64,000 bases of DNA from Fortiea contorta PCC 7126 (lineage in GTDB: Bacteria; Cyanobacteriota; Cyanobacteriia; Cyanobacteriales; Nostocaceae). The notes under the pieces were generated by a model. It was not told the origin of the DNA. It was given only the letters and a program-made list of their open reading frames with translations, and made no database searches. Each line of letters opens with the position of its first letter. The first letter of the stretch is position 1. The translations under genes and the position numbers were made by a program. Location of the stretch: assembly GCF_000332295.1 (NCBI RefSeq), contig NZ_KB235930.1:3685895-3749894 (forward strand), read 5' to 3'. Below, one piece after another: positions 45,619 through 59,800 of the stretch.

Positions 45619-46098
45619 ATTCAGTCAGCTGAATCATATCACGATGCGGTAACAATACTTTAGAAAAAAACAATTAACTTGTTGTCGTTGCCTAGTTATG
45701 GTGATGAAGAGGTGTATTGCGCTACAGTTTCCTGGGCAACAAGTTTTTTTCACGCAGATAGAATGATGGATGCTGTAACCCTGTGGTGTGCGGTGTCAAG
45801 GCTGGTAAAGATGACCTGATCTGTGTTGTAGCTTGTCAGCAGACAACATCGTTATGCAGCGATGTTTTGAGGCTTTACATCATCTACCTTAACTTAAATT
45901 TACGAATCTGTCTTATGGACGGCATCCCCAAGTGACATATGGGAAATTTGGCTGCGAGGAGATAGCGATCGCCCGTTTTCTGTTAACTTTATGAAAATAA
46001 AGCTTTGATTCAGTCATAAAAATTTAAAAAACTCGATGGCGATCGCCTAAAGTCAAGAACAAATAGCGTCGCCATTGGGGTATTCTCGATAGTAGAGG
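45619..46098. other. Promoter region of the atp operon
   Basis: 480 bases without a gene. It lies upstream of atp1 and downstream of the PEP-CTERM gene, both on the minus strand. A hairpin with arms acatcg/cgatgt is at 45846-45865. Two HIP1-like sites lie at about 45966 and 46040. No further feature is recognised. Confidence 0.55.
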
Positions 46099-46770
46099 TT
46101 AATTGTCGGCTTTTTTGGCAGCTGCTTGTTTGCGCTTCATCCAGGCGCCGAAGCCAATAGCCGCTGCTGTGGCGCTCATTGTCATGGGTTCGGGAACAGG
46201 CGTCACTGGCCCTAGAGTTTGACCCTCAAAGAATGTAACGAATGTATCCTCACCGTTATCGTTTACTTCCATCAAATCAAACACACCATCTAATGTAACG
46301 AATATATCCTCACCGTTATCGTTTACTTCCATCAAATCAAACACACCATCTGTGGAAAGTGTACTGACGCGTGCGACCCCCCAATCAATCAAACCCAGTG
46401 TAGTAGAAGTACTGAATATGGAAAAAAGAAATCTACCAGTAGATAGTTCACCCGGATCACCGTATACATCTGCTCCTATAGTTTCAAGGATTACTTCGCT
46501 GTCTGATTGAAACAACACGGCTAATCTGTCTGGTCTGTTAGTTGTTACATCATATACACCAGACAATCCAAATAAACCGAACAGCGAACCTACACCTATT
46601 TGTTCTTTATCATCAGCGTTAGCAGAGTCGTATCTCAGAGCATAATCGAATTGATTGCCTGATTGACTCAGGAATTCAATACTTGCTGCTTCTGCCGATT
46701 TAGCGCCAATAGCACCTAGGGAAAGGGCGACGCTAGCAGCCATGATGCCAAGTTTTGTGGTCAATTTCAT
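46099..46770 (-). CDS. PEP-CTERM sorting-domain protein with internal tandem duplication
   Basis: 223 residues. A signal peptide (about 1-28, ending near SAEA) precedes a beta-rich region. The C-terminal PEP-CTERM signal is VPEPMTMSATAAAIGFGAWMKRKQAAAKK. Residues about 139-178 hold a perfect-length tandem duplication of 20 residues (DGVFDLMEVNDNGEDIFVTL, then DGVFDLMEVNDNGEDTFVTF). This comes from a 60-base direct repeat at 46235-46354 that is almost identical at DNA level. It is surface-targeted by exosortase; the specific role is unknown. Confidence 0.85.
   Translation of the reverse strand: MKLTTKLGIMAASVALSLGAIGAKSAEAASIEFLSQSGNQFDYALRYDSANADDKEQIGVGSLFGLFGLSGVYDVTTNRPDRLAVLFQSDSEVILETIGADVYGDPGELSTGRFLFSIFSTSTTLGLIDWGVARVSTLSTDGVFDLMEVNDNGEDIFVTLDGVFDLMEVNDNGEDTFVTFFEGQTLGPVTPVPEPMTMSATAAAIGFGAWMKRKQAAAKKADN
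46235..46354 (-). repeat. 60-bp in-frame tandem duplication
   Basis: Two copies, 46235-46294 and 46295-46354, differ at only a few positions (for example aatgtatcc against aatatatcc). They encode the duplicated 20-residue segment in the PEP-CTERM protein. The near-identity implies a recent event. Confidence 0.9.
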
Positions 46771-47267
46771 GGAAATAATTGTGACAAATCTAAGTTAATT
46801 TCAGTATTAACTCTTAGAAAGAGTGAGATTAAATGTATCATTTATTGAATATTGTTCGATTGTATAAAAATCTACTTCATGAAAAATTAGATTTTTTTGG
46901 CTTTATGCAAAAATCGTATAAAAAATGACTAATTTTTCCGGATTTGTCTCAGCATTGCCGTAATTTTGAACAAAAGCAGGTCGTATTATGATTGTGAATA
47001 GACGAAATTCTATATCTAGAATAAGTAATTTTTAGATACTTGAAAATTTAGCAAAAAATGCTGAAAAACTTGCGTCTTTCTGATTACGTTAAATCTACTA
47101 TAAGCTTTAGTTCGTAGTCAGGACTTTAGTCCTGGAAGTAGCGCTGGAGTTATAACGCACCGTCTTGACCTCATTGGCGGTGCGTTGCGCTTTGCGACAA
47201 CGCACCCTACCAAATTCAAGCTTTTAATTCACATTAGGCGTGAGCGATCATTCAAACTGAATGATTT
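46771..47267. other. Intergenic region with dispersed repeats
   Basis: 497 bases without a gene. The left part is AT-rich and holds the promoter of the PEP-CTERM gene. It contains the hairpin caggact/agtcctg at 47119-47134. Next is the element with arms taacgcaccg/cggtgcgtt at 47153-47187 and a trailing acgcaccctac, also found at 61342-61400. Confidence 0.7.
47153..47211. repeat. Dispersed palindromic element (taacgcaccg type)
   Basis: The arms taacgcaccg and cggtgcgtt enclose about 15 bases, followed by a second acgcaccctac. A close copy, with the same spacing, lies at 61342-61400. This is a common mobile-like repeat in filamentous cyanobacteria. Confidence 0.75.
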
Positions 47268-47798
47268 TTAAATATCACATTGATTGGTTTGGCAAAATTT
47301 GGCGTTCTTGATAGCGCCTTGTAAATCATTAAGTTTAATTATTTGTAGATTAGTTCCACCCTCGACTTCAGCAGCAATATAACCGTACTTTTGCCCTTGA
47401 TAAAACTGATCTCGACCAACAGTTGTCAACAGTTTAGATTTTTGAAAGTCATTGCTAATATTCGCAGTGTAAATATCTTGAACTAATTTGACGGCTTTAG
47501 CATTTTTCTTGGTGAATTTGATGCTGGAGTCACCACTAACAGTGATTCCTTCTTTGGTTACAGTGCCGTTCTGGGAAGGTACGGCTACGTAGAAATACAG
47601 ATTTTTCTTAGTGCCATTATAGCCACGAGCTTCGCTGCTATACACCAAAGCAGGTAGTTGGGGTTTTGTTTTTGCCCAAGTTAAGACAGTTTTGATACTT
47701 TGTCCTGGTAGGGCGTGGGCGGGTGCGATCGCTAAACTCAGGGCGAGGGCGGAAATAGCAGCAGAGTATATCAAGTTAAATTTGTTACTTTCGAGCAT
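47268..47798 (-). CDS. Secreted protein of unknown function
   Basis: 176 residues. The signal peptide is about 1-29 (IYSAAISALALSLAIAPAHA). The mature part (LPGQSIKTVLTWAKTKPQLPAL ... YFYVAVPSQNGTVTKEGITVSGD ... YGYIAAEVEGGTNLQIIKL) looks like a compact beta-rich domain with two Cys near the C-terminus (FCQTNQC). I recognise no family. It is divergent from apcE. Confidence 0.65.
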   Translation of the reverse strand: MLESNKFNLIYSAAISALALSLAIAPAHALPGQSIKTVLTWAKTKPQLPALVYSSEARGYNGTKKNLYFYVAVPSQNGTVTKEGITVSGDSSIKFTKKNAKAVKLVQDIYTANISNDFQKSKLLTTVGRDQFYQGQKYGYIAAEVEGGTNLQIIKLNDLQGAIKNAKFCQTNQCDI

Positions 47799-51465
<3,667 letters not shown>

Positions 51466-51833
51466 GGGCTAGGGGCTAGGGGTGAGGGAAAATATTTCTC
51501 TCATCCCCTACCCTCTACCTTATTCCCCAACCTTCCGCAAAGGTACTTTCAGATTGCCAAAATCACGTAAATCTGAAAATAAATATTACAAAACATTAAG
51601 AGCAGTCATAAATGCTCAACAGAATGCCGGAGAATATTCAGCGGAAGGGAGATGAGTTTACAAGCATCTGTAGTCTTAATTAACTCCAGTTTTGGATACA
51701 GCATTAGTCATAGCAGTTTGTCAACTGTTTTGTCTAAAGTGAAACAAAAGAGGTAAAGATCAGCTACTGAATTTAAACTCACACCGACTTCATTAAAATC
51801 CTGGTTTCATTCGTATTTTGGAGGAATCCATTC
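51466..51833. other. apcE-apcA intergenic region
   Basis: 368 bases without a gene. Immediately after apcE there are tandem gggctag units (51462-51486). The right part probably holds a separate apcA promoter, since apcABC transcripts are usually far more abundant than apcE. A strong GGAGG ribosome site (51820-51824) precedes the apcA ATG. Confidence 0.6.
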
Positions 51834-52319
51834 ATGAGTATCGTCACGAAGTCCATCGTGAATGCTGATGCAGAAGCTCGCTACCTCAGCCCTGGCGAAC
51901 TAGATCGGATCAAGAGCTTTGTTAGCACCGGCGAACGCCGTCTGCGGATTGCTCAAGTTTTAACAGACAACCGTGAGCGCCTTGTTAAACAAGCTGGTGA
52001 ACAACTGTTCCAAAAGCGCCCTGATGTAGTTTCTCCCGGTGGAAACGCTTACGGTCAAGAATTGACCGCTACCTGCTTGCGTGACTTGGATTACTACCTC
52101 CGCTTAGTCACCTACGGAGTTGTTGCTGGTGACGTCACCCCCATCGAAGAAATCGGTATCGTGGGTGTACGCGAAATGTACAAATCCTTAGGGACCCCCA
52201 TCGAAGGCGTTGCAGAAGGCGTTCGTGGATTGAAGAGCGTTGCTGCTTCCCTATTGTCTGCTGAAGACGCAGCAGAAGCTGGCTCTTACTTCGACTACGT
52301 AGTTGGCGCCTTACTGTAG
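51834..52319 (+). CDS. apcA: Allophycocyanin alpha subunit
   Basis: 161 residues, the standard length. The phycocyanobilin Cys81 lies in [41 protein letters not shown] and the C-terminal [15 protein letters not shown] are typical of ApcA. With ApcB it builds the trimers of the phycobilisome core, which pass energy to chlorophyll. A GGAGG site 9 bases before the start fits high expression. It is 67 bases upstream of apcB. Confidence 0.98.
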   Translation: MSIVTKSIVNADAEARYLSPGELDRIKSFVSTGERRLRIAQVLTDNRERLVKQAGEQLFQKRPDVVSPGGNAYGQELTATCLRDLDYYLRLVTYGVVAGDVTPIEEIGIVGVREMYKSLGTPIEGVAEGVRGLKSVAASLLSAEDAAEAGSYFDYVVGALL

Positions 52320-52385
52320 GGTGAAGCTGTTTCCCTACTGAACCAGAAGCATTGTAATACGGTTGGAAATAAGGAATTAACAACA

Positions 52386-52874
52386 ATGGCTCAAGACGCA
52401 ATTACCGCTGTAATTAACGCCGCAGACGTTCAAGGTAAATATCTTGATAATGCTGCTATCGAAAAACTCAAAGGTTATTTCTCCAGTGGCGACCTCCGTG
52501 TACGCGCTGCTGGTACCATCAGTGCTAACGCTGCTGTGATCGTTAAAGAAGCTGTAGCAAAATCTTTGCTATATTCTGACATCACCCGTCCCGGTGGTAA
52601 CATGTACACCACCCGTCGCTATGCTGCTTGCATCCGCGATTTGGACTACTACCTCCGTTATGCTACCTATGCTATGTTGGCTGGCGACGCTTCCATTTTG
52701 GATGAGCGCGTGCTAAATGGCTTGAAAGAAACCTACAATTCCTTGGGTGTGCCCGTCGGTGCTACCGTACAAGCTATCCAAGCAATCAAAGAAGTAACCG
52801 CTGGTCTAGTCGGTTCTGAAGCTGGCAAAGAAATCGGTGTTTACTTAGACTATATCTCCTCTGGCTTGAGCTAA
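52386..52874 (+). CDS. apcB: Allophycocyanin beta subunit
   Basis: 162 residues. The chromophore Cys82 is in [43 protein letters not shown] and the end [16 protein letters not shown] are diagnostic. It pairs with ApcA in core trimers. The 227 bases to apcC contain an imperfect hairpin just after the stop (about 52884-52908), which could lower transcription into apcC, a known pattern for this operon. Confidence 0.98.
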   Translation: MAQDAITAVINAADVQGKYLDNAAIEKLKGYFSSGDLRVRAAGTISANAAVIVKEAVAKSLLYSDITRPGGNMYTTRRYAACIRDLDYYLRYATYAMLAGDASILDERVLNGLKETYNSLGVPVGATVQAIQAIKEVTAGLVGSEAGKEIGVYLDYISSGLS

Positions 52875-53101
52875 AAGCTAGGAAAGCACTTAAAATTTTA
52901 GGTGCGGCTTGATTAAGGTCTGGAAATCAATCGTGAGTGCTAGGACGTTTTATTGCTTATCTGCAATTAGATACATTGATGAGTGTTAGCGGTCTAGTAT
53001 TGATGCTTGATTTCCAGCCTTGGAGAGATTAACTTTTAAAGATTTGCACTCAAGATTTTGAAATAAGAAGTTTTCATCATCACTACAGGAGCTCCGACAT
53101 C

Positions 53102-53308
53102 ATGGCCCGGTTGTTTAAAATTACGGCTTGCGTTCCCAGCCAAACCCGGATTCGTACCCAACGCGAACTACAAAACACTTTCTTCACTAAATTAGTTCCT
53201 TATGAAAACTGGTTCCGTGAACAGCAACGCATTCAAAAAGCGGGCGGTAAAATTATCAAAGTAGAATTAGCAACTGGTAAGCAAGGCGCTAACGCTGGGT
53301 TGCAATAA
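53102..53308 (+). CDS. apcC: Phycobilisome core linker ApcC (L-C)
   Basis: 68 residues: MARLFKITACVPSQTRIRTQ begins the CpcD-type linker domain, with ELQNTFFTKLVPYENWFREQQRIQKAGGKIIKVELATG following. It caps the core cylinders. An AGGAG site (53087-53091) lies 10 bases before the ATG. It is the last gene of the cluster, followed by a strong terminator. Confidence 0.97.
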   Translation: MARLFKITACVPSQTRIRTQRELQNTFFTKLVPYENWFREQQRIQKAGGKIIKVELATGKQGANAGLQ

Positions 53309-53737
53309 TTTCTATAAATAGAAGATTATTTTAGGGAGTTAAAGAGAGGTCTAGCTAGGCCTCTTTTTTGTTTTGGGTGTTGAGGTTGTCAAAATATAGC
53401 AGGGAACTCTTAACAGGGAGCAGGGAGTAGGGAACTCTTAACTCTTAACAGGGTTGAAAGTCGCTTCGTGTAAGTGTTTTATCTTTAATTCCTGTCCTAA
53501 TACCAATTCCATATGAAGATGCACATAATAATACCCCCCTGTAGTCCCCCCTTGGCAAGGGGGGACGGCGTAGCCGGGGGGTAAATCTATGCCGCTTCAC
53601 AAAGAAACGGTATAACCTATGTGGCTACTGCTATATCTCCCCACCACCCCATCACCCCATCACCCCACCACCCCATCACCCCACACTCCCCATCACCCCA
53701 TCACCCCACCACCTCATCACCCCACACTCCCCATTTC
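53309..53737. other. Intergenic region with terminator and repeats
   Basis: 429 bases without a gene. After the apcC terminator come gggaactcttaac-type repeats (53404-53452; the part from 53430 recurs at 36941) and a C/G-rich hairpin element at about 53540-53582. A ccccatca array follows at about 53640-53730, at the 3' end of the next kinase gene. Confidence 0.7.
53345..53369 (+). terminator. Rho-independent terminator of apcABC
   Basis: The arms agaggtc (53345-53351) and ggcctct (53358-53364) form a 7-bp stem with one G-U pair. The loop is tagcta, and five further T residues follow. It lies 36 bases after the apcC stop. Confidence 0.85.
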
Positions 53738-56509
53738 CTATTTTGAAAGCAGGTTGATAATTTTTTTGACTAATTCTTTTGGTTCTAATGGTTTGGCGAT
53801 GTGGGTTTGAAACCCGGATGCTAGGGCTTTTTCTTGGTCGATGTCTGCAGCATAAGCGGTGAGGGCGATCGCTGGGATGGTTCCGCCTCGGTTGGGTGGG
53901 CGGGAACGAATCTGCTCAATGAGCATGTAGCCGTCTATTTCGGCCATTCCTATGTCACTGAGCAGTAAGTCGGGAATAAAAGTGTCAAACGCTTGTAGTG
54001 CTTCTGGCGCGGAGGCTACGGCTGTGACTTTGGCGCCTTGTTCTTCTAACAAAAATGTGTGAAATTTGCGGGTATCGCTGTCGTCGTCCACAACTAAAAT
54101 TTGCAAATTGTTTAAGGGTTTGTCGGTGCTCTGTGTTGGGGGTTGGGCTGACTCTGGTACGGTTGCTGCTGACTGGTTCCAAATGGGAATTCGCACTGTG
54201 AAGGTGGCGCCCTGATTCTCTCCTAAGCTTTCTGCTTGGACTGTACCACCATGCATTTCTACAATTTGTCGGACGATCGCTAGTCCTAATCCCAAGCCCC
54301 CAAATTTGCGAGTTGTGGAGCCATCCTCTTGCTGGAAATATTCAAATACATAAGGCAGAAATTGCGGTTGTATGCCTTTGCCGGTATCGATTACCTGAAT
54401 CTGCGCTATGCTGTCAATTTGTTTTAATTCTACTATCACTTGTCCATGAGGCGGTGTGAATTTAACTGCGTTGGCGAGCAGGTTCCACACCACTTGCTGT
54501 AAACGAGCGGCGTCCCCAGAAATAGGTGCTGTTGGTTCGAGAATTGTGTGGATCTCAATATTCTTGGCTTGGGCTGATAAACGCACTGTTTCCATAGCTG
54601 CAGAAATCACGAAAGCTAAATCAACGGGAGCAGCTGTCAAGGAAAGTTTGCCCTGGATAATCCGAGAAATGTCTAGCAAATCTTCAATTAATTGTGATTG
54701 TACTTTCACATTGCGCTCAATTGTTGCTAGTCCTTCCCGTTGGCGGTTGGCGTCGAGTCTGCCCATTTGTAGCAAGCTTGTCCAGCTTAAGATGGCGTGG
54801 AGGGGCGATCGCAATTCATGGGACAGCACCGCTAAAAACTCATCTTTGACTTTGTTGGCTCGTTGTAATTGTGCTGCGTGCTCTTGAACGGACGCCATCA
54901 GGTTGGCTCGATCCAGGGCGATCGCCATTTGCTCAGATATCAATTCCAGCCAGTCAATTTCGGCTGAGGTGAAGTGAGGACGGCTGCTGCTAGCAAAAGA
55001 GATGGTTCCTAATAACCGTTCCTGCACGATTAATGGTTGACTGATATAAGCAGTGAAACCCAAGGAATGGATGGTTTGGGCATGAGGATAAGTCGCAATT
55101 TGGGCTTGGTTGAGCACAATTTGCTGTTTTGTTTGGGCTACCCAACCGCAGAGATAGTTTCCAAATTCTACCCACTCGTAAGCCTCGGCTATTTCTGGTG
55201 TAATGCCTTGATAATTTTGCAAATGCAAGCTGGGACGGTTATCTTTTTGCTCAACGATGTAGTTGTAATAATAGTCCAACCCTAGCTGGGGTGAGAGCCT
55301 GCGAAAGATTTTGTCCATCAGCGTCATCGGTTGCTCGACCGCTAGGAGGTCGCTGGTGATTTCATACAGCAACCGCAAGCGTTCTTCTGCTTGTCGCTGG
55401 GAGGTGACATCCCGCATGATTTTGATAAATCCCTGCACCTGCTCTGTGTCATCCCGTAGGGGCATGACAAAACCACTACCCCAAAAGCGGCTGCCATCTT
55501 TGCGTACATGCCAACATTCATTTTCCGCCTGTCCTTGTTTTTGGGCTTTCTGCAACTCCCTCCCCGCTCGGTCTTTGGCGTTATCTTCCGGGGTGTAAAA
55601 AATGCGACTGTTGCGACCGATGATTTCAGCAGCAGAATACTGCAACAAGTTTTCAGCGCCCGCATTCCAACTGGTAATCACCCCGTCGGCATCAACGGTC
55701 AAAATCGCGTATTCTTTGGCACTAGCCATCATTAACTGCAAGCGAGCTTCACTTTCCCTGAGAGCCGTTTCAGTTTGTTTGCGATCGCTAATGTCATAGG
55801 ACATCGCCAGCACACCATCCACCGCACCGCGATCGCTGCGTAATGGGGTGCCGTGGGAAACAAAGTGACGTCCGTGGCTGAAATGCTCTAAGGTATATGA
55901 TTCGCCGTTGAGAGCTTGACGGAAGTATGGTTCATAACTGCTGGCGAGGGCGGGTTCCAAGGCTTCCCAGATGGTTTTACCGACAAAGTTTTCTGTGGTC
56001 ATTCCCGCTAATTGCAGGGCTTGGCCTTCCGCTAACAGGTAGCGCAAATTACAATCCAAAATGAACAGAGCGCCACGAGGTAGGTTAGCGGCGACCACAT
56101 TCAGACGGGTTTCGGCTTGTCGGCGATCGCGCTTTTCTTGAGCTGAAAGCAGTGCTCGCTGCACACAATACACCAACCGCCCTAAACGCTGCTTGAGTAC
56201 GTAGTCGGTGGCTCCCTGTTTGAGAGCCTCAATCACCAATTCTTCGCCCATACTGGCAGAAACGAAAATCACAGGGGTGTCAGGGTAGAGGTTTTGAGCA
56301 ATTTGCAAAGCCGAGATCCCATCAAAACCGGGCAAAGAATAGTCTGCCAAAATCAAGTCAAACTCTTCGGTTTCTAGGGCGCTAACAAAGTCAGCGCGAG
56401 TTTCCACCCGCAGCAGTTCACAATCAACACCGCCATCTGTCAGGGTGAATTGTATTACTTCTGCGTCCAGGGGACTGTCTTCGAGTAAGAGAAACCGGAG
56501 GGTTGACAT
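53738..56509 (-). CDS. Hybrid histidine kinase (REC-PAS-PAS-GAF-HisKA-HATPase-REC)
   Basis: 923 residues from ATG 56509 (MSTLRFLLLEDSPLD). Order: receiver (about 1-120, Asp in LILADYSLPG), two PAS domains (140-375; VITSWNAGAENLLQYSAAEI), GAF (390-540), HisKA with FLAVLSHELRSPLHAIL (about 563), HATPase (620-740; FGGLGLGLAI) and a C-terminal receiver (about 800-920; ILVVDDDSDT, LLLSDIGM). No membrane segment, so it is soluble. An open frame runs on upstream through a G-rich minisatellite (Pro/Thr/Ser/His-rich translation), but the ATG right before the receiver is the natural start. It is a paralogue of the next kinase. Confidence 0.9.
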   Translation of the reverse strand: MSTLRFLLLEDSPLDAEVIQFTLTDGGVDCELLRVETRADFVSALETEEFDLILADYSLPGFDGISALQIAQNLYPDTPVIFVSASMGEELVIEALKQGATDYVLKQRLGRLVYCVQRALLSAQEKRDRRQAETRLNVVAANLPRGALFILDCNLRYLLAEGQALQLAGMTTENFVGKTIWEALEPALASSYEPYFRQALNGESYTLEHFSHGRHFVSHGTPLRSDRGAVDGVLAMSYDISDRKQTETALRESEARLQLMMASAKEYAILTVDADGVITSWNAGAENLLQYSAAEIIGRNSRIFYTPEDNAKDRAGRELQKAQKQGQAENECWHVRKDGSRFWGSGFVMPLRDDTEQVQGFIKIMRDVTSQRQAEERLRLLYEITSDLLAVEQPMTLMDKIFRRLSPQLGLDYYYNYIVEQKDNRPSLHLQNYQGITPEIAEAYEWVEFGNYLCGWVAQTKQQIVLNQAQIATYPHAQTIHSLGFTAYISQPLIVQERLLGTISFASSSRPHFTSAEIDWLELISEQMAIALDRANLMASVQEHAAQLQRANKVKDEFLAVLSHELRSPLHAILSWTSLLQMGRLDANRQREGLATIERNVKVQSQLIEDLLDISRIIQGKLSLTAAPVDLAFVISAAMETVRLSAQAKNIEIHTILEPTAPISGDAARLQQVVWNLLANAVKFTPPHGQVIVELKQIDSIAQIQVIDTGKGIQPQFLPYVFEYFQQEDGSTTRKFGGLGLGLAIVRQIVEMHGGTVQAESLGENQGATFTVRIPIWNQSAATVPESAQPPTQSTDKPLNNLQILVVDDDSDTRKFHTFLLEEQGAKVTAVASAPEALQAFDTFIPDLLLSDIGMAEIDGYMLIEQIRSRPPNRGGTIPAIALTAYAADIDQEKALASGFQTHIAKPLEPKELVKKIINLLSK

Positions 56510-56890
56510 ATGGGGAGTGTGGGGAGGTGGGGAGGTGGGGAGGTGGGGAGTGTGGGGAGGTGGGGAGGTGGGGAGTGTGGGGAGGTGGGGAGGTGGGGAG
56601 TGTGGGGAGGTGGGGAGGTGGGGAGGTGGGGAGGTGGGGAGGTGGGGAGTGTGGGGAGGTGGGGAGGTGGGGAGGTGGGGAGGTGGGGAGTGTGGGGAGG
56701 TGGGGTATGTGGGAAGCTTTGGGTTCTGAAGTTCAAGCTTGAGGTTCAAAGGCTGACGCTTGAGGCTCAAAGGCTCAAACTTTAATCCCCGTCTCCCCAT
56801 CACCCCATCACCCCATCACCCCATCCCCCCATCACCCCATCCCCCCATCCCCCCATCCCCCCATCACCCCATCCCCCCATCCCCAGCTTC
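56510..56890. repeat. Minisatellites between two kinase genes
   Basis: From 56515 to about 56706, units ggggaggt and ggggagtgt alternate in tandem. They abut the start codon of the kinase at 56509 and include the region where its promoter or ribosome site should be. A second array (ccccatca / ccccatcc) runs from about 56793 to 56882, touching the end of the other kinase gene. Long Pro/His/Thr or Gly/Val/Trp frames over them are artefacts. Confidence 0.85.
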
Positions 56891-59800
56891 TCAATACTTC
56901 GGGAGTGCGAAATAGAATGTTGCGCCTTGGTTGATGGCTCCTTCTGCCCAGATGCGCCCGCTGTGGCGATGAATGATGCGCCGGGCTGTGGCTAGACCGA
57001 CGCCGGTACCAGCAAATTCTTCTTGGGAATGCAGCCGTTGAAACATACTGAATAGGCGATCGCGGTATTTCATGTCGAATCCTGCACCGTTGTCTTTGAC
57101 ATAAACAATCACTTCTAGCTCGTGTTCAATGCTACCGATAGTGATGGCAGCTTCAGTGTTATTGCGTGTGTATTTCACCGCGTTTGACAGCAGGTTTTGC
57201 ACCACTAAGCGCAGTAGCACCGGGTCGCCTTTGACCTGTGGTAATGGTTCTATTTGCCAATGGAGCGATCGCTCTACTAGTTCCGGTTGTAATTGTTGCT
57301 GTACCTGCTGCACCAGCTCACTGATCATAACCGTTGTGGTACGCATTTCTGTCTGTCCTAGGCGCGAAAATTCCAGTAGGTCATCTACCATTTTTTCTGC
57401 CTGGAGAGCAGATTTGATGATGATGTTGAGGGTCTGCAAACTGGATGCATTGGCGGTAGAATTGAGCTGGCCTTGCAATCGTTCGGCAAAGCTGTTGATG
57501 TAGCGCAAAGGTGTTCGCAAGTCGTGGGATACTAAGGAAGAAAAGGCTTCTAGTTCTTGGTTAATAGCTTCTAGTTGGGCTGTGCGGGCTTTTACTTGTT
57601 GCTCTAAGCGTTCGTTCAGCGTCTGTATTGCCTGCATCACTTGTTCTCTGTATACAGCTTCGCGCCGCATTTGTACTAGTTTGATGTTGACATCCACTCG
57701 CGCTAACAGTTCTCGCGCTGAGAAGGGTTTAACTAGGTAGTCATCAGCCCCAGTTTCTAACCCCTCCACCCTTGATTCTTCGCCAGCGCGAGCAGAGAGC
57801 AAAATTATCGGCATGGCGCGGGTGTGTGGGTCAGATCGGAGCGATCGCAGCAACTCAAATCCGTCCATTTTGGGCATCATAATGTCACTCAACACGAGGT
57901 CAAATGATGACTGTTGAGCAGCAGCCAAAGCGGCGACGCCATCCGCAACTGTAGTCACGTCATAACGACTGCTTAAGAGTCTGTGGACGTAATCGCGCAT
58001 GTCAGCATTGTCATCCACGAGCAAAATATGTGCTTTCTTGGAGTTTTGAGCTTGAACGGTCTCACTTGCAACGGGAACGGTCTCGCTTGCAACGGGAACG
58101 GTCTCACTTGCAACGAGAACGCTCTCACTGGGAACGGGAACGCTCTCACTGGAAACGAGAACGCTCTCACTGGGAACGGGAACGGTCTCATTTGCAACGA
58201 GAACGCTCTCACTTGCAACGAGAACACTCTCACTGGAAACGGGAACGCTCTCGCTTTCTTCAGGTAGCCAGCTCCATGCTTCTTCAACAAAAGCATTCGC
58301 CGTGACAGCCGTCGCTGCTTGTGTAGAAGTATCTCCTTCAATTGCATGAGCCGTGCCGATGGGGATAGTAACAGTGAAGCTTGTGCCGACTTCTACAGCA
58401 CTAGTGACAGCGATCGCGCCGCCGTGGAGCTTGATCAGTTCTTGCACCAGAGATAAACCAATGCCTGAACCTTCGTAGCTGCGACCATTGGCTCCTTTGA
58501 CTTGATAGAATCTCTCAAACAAGTGAGGCAGTTCTGATTCAACAATCCCCACCCCTGTGTCGCTGACGATCAATTCTACTTCGTTAGCTGTGTTGACTTT
58601 AAGGGAGATAGAAATCCTCCCCTCGAAGGTAAATTTTAAGGCATTGGAAAGGAGATTGAGGACAATTTTCTCCCACATTTCCCGGTCAATGTCAACAGGT
58701 GCGGGGAGGGGAGGACAATCAACGATTAATTGTAAATTAGCTTTCTCAATTGCCGAGCGGAAAAGACTTGCCAGTTCAGCCGTATAACTAGATAAATTGG
58801 TAGGTTGGTAGTGTGTTTTCAGGCGACCAGCTTCGATGCGGGAAAAATCCAGTAGGGTATTCACCAGTTTTAAAAGGCGGAGGCTGTTGCGGTGTACGAC
58901 CTGTAATTGTTCCTGGACAATGGATGGAGGTGATTTTGCTTGCTCGTCTTCTGAGTTTAAACTCAACAACGCCTCTTCTAACAAACTGAGTATCAAGGTC
59001 AGCGGAGTGCGAAACTCGTGGGAAACGTTGCTGAAAAAAGCGGTTTTGGTGCGGTCTAACTCAGCCAAAGACTCAGCCCTTTGACGCTCTTGTTCACGGG
59101 CTGCTTGTTCTTGGATAAGTTGCATTTCCTTAGCTTGGGCTTGTCGCTGCTCAAGAACATCGGCGGCTTGGCGGGCGAGTAAATCAAGAAACCGCAGTTC
59201 GCGATCGCTCAGTCGGTGGTGTTCGCTCCAATGGGTGGAAACCATGCCGATGGCTTTACCTGAACGAGCAATCAGCGGGGTTGACTGAGCACACACCAGC
59301 CCTGCGTCCAGATGCATTCGCCTACTAACATCATCATTATCGGCATCAAGAGGTGTATCGAAATTAACAAAGACACGCTTGCCCTGGGAAAGAGCCATTC
59401 CACAAGAGGTGCTGTAACTCGCGTCAAGGCGATAGAAATGCTCGGCGAACGTACGACTACATCCCTGGGTGGCGAGCAGCACCAGTTCCTGTGTCGCTTC
59501 ATCCAGAATTTGTAATGAGCCAGCAGCTGATCGCATCAGAGCGATCGCGGTTGTGACAATCTCTTGATAAAGCGTCTCAATGTCGTCTGCTCTGACGAGC
59601 CGCGTCGCCAGATTATGCAATAACTGGGTATCTTCGAGGTCGGCGGCGACGGCGGCTTCGGCGCGGGCGCGTTCGACTGCATCCCATGTGCGCTCTGCTG
59701 TTTCCCGCAGCAAGAGAATATCGTCCTCGCTCCATTTCCGGGGGCGAAAACTATGGGCACCGAGAGTAGAAACCCAGCGTCCAGCTTTAATCAGGGGAAC

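Noticed and set aside
56445-56803. Several long overlapping frames on both strands (Gly/Val/Trp- or Pro/His/Thr-rich)
   Set aside because: They are translations of a G-rich minisatellite and appear in several frames at once.
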